Made by a program: the position numbers and the translations under genes. DNA of 8,471 nt from Bacteroidales bacterium UBA6229. GTDB taxonomy: Bacteria; Bacteroidota; Bacteroidia; Bacteroidales; F082. This document shows, piece by piece, positions 5,656 to 8,471 of the stretch; the stretch's first letter is position 1, and each line of letters opens with the position of its first letter. Location of the stretch: contig DJWN01000018.1 of the NCBI GenBank assembly GCA_002440975.1, positions 1 through 8,471 on the forward strand. The letters are read 5' to 3'. Below the pieces are notes generated by a model. It was not told the origin of the DNA. It searched no databases and was given only the letters and a program-made list of their open reading frames with translations.

Positions 5656-8097
5656 ATGAAAAAACTGCTGATCAGCTTTTCTTTCGTTTGCTTTTTGATC
5701 ATTCAACTTGCCTCGCAGCCACAAATACTATCTATAGAGCAATTGACTGATACAGTTGTCGTCAATGAAAAATTTGAACTCAGGGTGGATGCCTCTGCCA
5801 AAGCAGCAGTTAACTTCTTCGATTACGATCAAATCAACCTTCAGGCAGTTTTTCGCAGCCCCTCACTCACCGAAATAGCTGTTGATGCTTTCTACTATCA
5901 GGATTTTGTATCCCATCTGGAAGATGAACTTGCGGCTGCAGGTCAACCTCATTTTCGTATCCGCTTTAGTCCGCCTGAATCCGGAACCTGGGACTTTAAG
6001 CTTGTACTAACTGACTCAACCGGAACAGATCAAACAGGCTGGCAAAGTTTTTCGGTGGGCGACAGTGGTTTAACAGGTTTCGTAAAAGTTGCTGCCAATC
6101 AAAAACAATTGGTAGATCAGGCTGGTAAGCACGTTTTTTTGGCTGGCGAAAACATCACCTGGACCAGTAATTATCCTGGCTATGACCCGATGGCGCATTA
6201 TTTTGAGCAGCTTTCGGAACAGGGAGGAAACTTTGCCAAATTGATGCTCACGCCCTGGTGCTATCATATCGAATGGATCGAAGGAGGTTTGCGCAATTAT
6301 ATGCCCCGGCAAAAGGATGCCTTTATGCTGGATAGTATTTTTAGGATGGCTCATAGTATGGATCTTTTTTTACAGCTGGCTTTTTCGATTCACAATGAGC
6401 TTAACTTTGGTTATCCGGCAGAATGGCCTTCAAATCCTTACAACATTGCCAATGGAGGATATTGTAAGCAGCCGCAGGAATTTTTTACGCATCCGGAGGC
6501 CAGGGCAGCTTATAAAAACAGGATGCGCTATCTGCTGGCGCGCTATGGCTATTCCAGAAAATTAGTAGCCTGGGAGGTTTTTTCCGAAACAGATAACTTC
6601 CCTTTTTATAAAAGTTATAAAAATCAGATCAGCAGCTGGGTGATCGAAATGGCAAGCTGGCTCCAGAACAACGATCCTTACGATCACCTGGTTTCGGCAG
6701 GTTATGCCCTTCCGGAAAGTGAGCCACAGGTCTGGCAACATCCGGCTATCGATTTCACACAATTGCATTTGTATAACAAAAGGGCCGATCAGGCTGGTGA
6801 TGTTATGCGACAGATGAATATGTATCTGAAGAATTATCAGAAACCAGTACTCGTGGGCGAATACGGGATTGGTCATTACAGCGATTCCATGTCGATCTGG
6901 GATCCTGATGGCCTTGCCTTACACAACGCCTTGTTCACTTCGGTCATGTCCGGAAGCATGGGAAGCGTAGTGCCCTGGTACTGGGAGGAGTATGTGGATA
7001 AACTTAATTTGTATGATCGGTTCGGAGCAGTACATGCTTTTGCGGCTACGGATGCCACACCTGCTGATGAAATGAAATCACTCCACCTGATCACGGATGC
7101 GGCTTCAAAAGCCGACTGGGAGATAATCCCCAACTTTTTTAGCCTGACAGGTCCGGCCCCATCAAAATATTTTCATTGGCACAACACTGGTCAAATGGTA
7201 CCATCAGCCGACAGCCTCAACAGCTTTCTCTATGGCCCGCTTTCCCTTTTTGGATCGCTGAGGAACCCGCCAGTGTTTTCGACAAGCTTTCTTTACGAAA
7301 GTGTGATTCGAATAGAAACTGGAGGCCAGGTAAATAATGGGATACTGCAGATAAAACAGCATGATGTGGTGATTTTTGAGCAGGCAGTCCAACCGAATAC
7401 ATCTTATTGGATTGAGGTACAGCCCGGAAATCATCAGTTTACATTTGATAATGTTGGTATGGGCTTTGCCAGTGTGATTGAGCTTGAAAAAATTACTCTC
7501 GAAAAATTTCTGCCTCAATTGCGGGCATTTGGTTTGCAATCAAACCACCTTATGCATGTGTGGATTCAGAACACGGACTACAACTGGAAAAATTTTTATG
7601 AACAACAACAGCCTCCCGAGCCTGCTTCCGGCAGCTTATTTCTTCCATTGCAGGCCGGAATATACCGGTTGGATTGGTACAACACACAAAGCGGAACCAT
7701 CGATTCGGTTCGCATCAGAGAGGCCTTTAGCAATGGAATGGAACTTCAGATTGAAGCACTGCAACATGATCTGGCACTGCAGCTACATCTGATCACTACA
7801 ATTAAGCACCGGAAACGTTATCCGGGGGTGGTTGTTTATCCAAATCACGACCGCCGGAGATTTACTTTCGCATTCGAGCTTAGTGCCTCTGCCAGAGTTG
7901 TGCTTCAGGTGATCGACCCGCATGGCCAAACGGTATTTATGACCGAGAAATCAGATACTTATTCCGGAGCAAATCAGATTCACTGGTATTATGGCAACCA
8001 GCCCCTTACGTCAAATAGTATAAAACCGGGATTTTACATTTACCGGCTTATGCTTCCTGATCGCACCGTGACAGGGAAAGTAAGAATTACAGAATAA
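5656..8097 (+). CDS. Secreted DUF5060-type glycoside-hydrolase-like protein with T9SS sorting domain
   Basis: The 813-residue protein begins with a signal peptide (1-20, KKLLISFSFVCFLIIQLAS). Residues about 23-135 form a beta-sandwich resembling DUF5060, including FRIRFSPPESGTWDF (100-114). A clan GH-A TIM barrel follows (about 150-480): FLAGENITW (161-169), NFAKLMLTPW (192-201), VAWEVFSETD (304-313, predicted acid/base Glu311) and KPVLVGEYG (396-404, predicted nucleophile Glu402), then WYWEEYV (441-447). Residues about 540-710 look like beta domains, with FDNVGMGFASV and HVWIQNTDYNW. The end (about 723-813) is a type A T9SS domain with VVVYPNHDRRRFTF, PGFYIYRL and GKVRITE. It is probably exported and attached to or released from the cell surface to cut a polysaccharide, but the substrate cannot be told. 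The residue before Glu311 is Ser where clan GH-A enzymes normally have Asn. It is 94 bases from nusB and apparently stands alone. Confidence 0.85.
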   Translation: MKKLLISFSFVCFLIIQLASQPQILSIEQLTDTVVVNEKFELRVDASAKAAVNFFDYDQINLQAVFRSPSLTEIAVDAFYYQDFVSHLEDELAAAGQPHFRIRFSPPESGTWDFKLVLTDSTGTDQTGWQSFSVGDSGLTGFVKVAANQKQLVDQAGKHVFLAGENITWTSNYPGYDPMAHYFEQLSEQGGNFAKLMLTPWCYHIEWIEGGLRNYMPRQKDAFMLDSIFRMAHSMDLFLQLAFSIHNELNFGYPAEWPSNPYNIANGGYCKQPQEFFTHPEARAAYKNRMRYLLARYGYSRKLVAWEVFSETDNFPFYKSYKNQISSWVIEMASWLQNNDPYDHLVSAGYALPESEPQVWQHPAIDFTQLHLYNKRADQAGDVMRQMNMYLKNYQKPVLVGEYGIGHYSDSMSIWDPDGLALHNALFTSVMSGSMGSVVPWYWEEYVDKLNLYDRFGAVHAFAATDATPADEMKSLHLITDAASKADWEIIPNFFSLTGPAPSKYFHWHNTGQMVPSADSLNSFLYGPLSLFGSLRNPPVFSTSFLYESVIRIETGGQVNNGILQIKQHDVVIFEQAVQPNTSYWIEVQPGNHQFTFDNVGMGFASVIELEKITLEKFLPQLRAFGLQSNHLMHVWIQNTDYNWKNFYEQQQPPEPASGSLFLPLQAGIYRLDWYNTQSGTIDSVRIREAFSNGMELQIEALQHDLALQLHLITTIKHRKRYPGVVVYPNHDRRRFTFAFELSASARVVLQVIDPHGQTVFMTEKSDTYSGANQIHWYYGNQPLTSNSIKPGFYIYRLMLPDRTVTGKVRITE

Positions 8098-8098
8098 A

Positions 8099-8132
8099 TT
8101 TTCCATAAAGCAGATGCTGATTGAGTGGAAAA
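8099..8132. repeat. Inverted repeat between the hydrolase gene and acnA
   Basis: TTTTCCA (8099-8105) is matched by TGGAAAA (8126-8132) across 20 bases, which themselves hold AGC/GCT (8109-8111 with 8116-8118). It begins one base after the hydrolase stop and ends three bases before the -7 box of acnA. It could be a weak terminator lacking a U tract or a binding site overlapping the promoter; the evidence for either is slight. Confidence 0.3.
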
Positions 8133-8135
8133 CCT

Positions 8136-8143
8136 TAAATTTG
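8136..8143 (+). promoter_or_regulatory. Bacteroidota -7 box for acnA
   Basis: TAAATTTG matches TAnnTTTG exactly. It lies 65 bases before the acnA ATG, giving an AT-rich leader of about 58 nucleotides. No clear -33 TTTG is seen at the standard distance. Confidence 0.5.
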
Positions 8144-8208
8144 CAGTAATAGCTTGATATTATTGTTATTACATTAACAAAGCATTTTAAAAATTTAAAG
8201 CATAACAC

Positions 8209-8471
8209 ATGAAGGTATTTGATTTAGACATGATTAAGGCAGTATATGCCGGTATGCCAGAACGTATTAAAGCAGCACGAAAACACCTCGGACGCCCTTT
8301 GACGCTCACAGAAAAAATATTATACAGTCATCTCTCAGAGGCCCTGCCCGAAAAGCCCTACGAAAGAGGAAAGGCGTACGTGGATTTTAATCCGGATCGT
8401 GTGGCTATGCAGGATGCAACGGCGCAGATGGCCTTGCTACAGTTTATGCAGGCCGGAAAAGCCAAAGCTGC
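8209..8471 (+). CDS. acnA: Aconitate hydratase, N-terminal part (runs off the window)
   Basis: From the ATG at 8209 the frame stays open to the window end, giving 87 complete codons. The residues show the aconitase N-terminus: an initial helix (FDLDMIKAVYAGMPERIKAA), the conserved LGRPLTLTEKILYSHL, and the strongly conserved DRVAMQDATAQMALLQFMQAGK. The last is a hallmark of the mitochondrial-type aconitase found in Bacteroidota, where a Bacteroides fragilis enzyme has been described as mitochondrial-like. The enzyme interconverts citrate and isocitrate using a [4Fe-4S] cluster. The cluster cysteines lie further on and are outside the window. The gene has its own promoter box and, as far as is visible, no co-transcribed neighbour upstream. 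Confidence 0.93.
   Translation, partial: MKVFDLDMIKAVYAGMPERIKAARKHLGRPLTLTEKILYSHLSEALPEKPYERGKAYVDFNPDRVAMQDATAQMALLQFMQAGKAKA

Overview
The window looks like chromosomal DNA from a Bacteroidota bacterium, probably Bacteroidales/Marinilabiliales-like. The evidence is: two C-terminal domains of the type IX secretion (T9SS) kind; a small protein with a PID-CTERM-like tail; the long Bacteroidota form of NusB; the start of a mitochondrial-type aconitase; start codons without Shine-Dalgarno sequences; and upstream boxes matching the Bacteroidota -7 consensus TAnnTTTG. No tRNA, rRNA, CRISPR array, insertion sequence or phage gene is visible, and no stretch above about 170 bases lacks a gene.

Left part (1-1122): the 3' end of a T9SS cargo gene is followed 17 bases later by a 78-residue secreted or membrane-anchored small protein. 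A strong symmetric terminator (415-450) separates these from a convergent minus-strand pair.

Minus-strand pair (2421 down to 556): a 425-residue YeiH/UPF0324-type inner-membrane transporter, then 21 bases further a 188-residue outer-membrane beta-barrel protein. One promoter box just upstream of the transporter probably serves both.

Middle (2554-5561): divergent from the transporter lies a 653-residue fusion of a GT2 glycosyltransferase with a polyprenyl glycosylphosphotransferase (PGT)-like membrane/Rossmann module. The PGT catalytic core appears to be missing. This is the most unusual protein in the window. A small terminator-like hairpin spans its stop codon, and then nusB begins with its own promoter box.

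Right part (5656-8471): an 813-residue secreted glycoside-hydrolase-like protein (DUF5060-type N-domain, TIM barrel, beta domains, T9SS tail), followed by the first 87 codons of acnA (aconitase).

The genes are a mixture of housekeeping (nusB, acnA) and envelope/secretion functions rather than one clear system. I see no convincing new multi-gene system. The points most worth following up are the catalytically truncated PGT fusion, the variant transporter motif paired with a barrel protein, the PID-CTERM-like small protein, and the Asn-to-Ser change at the hydrolase active site.
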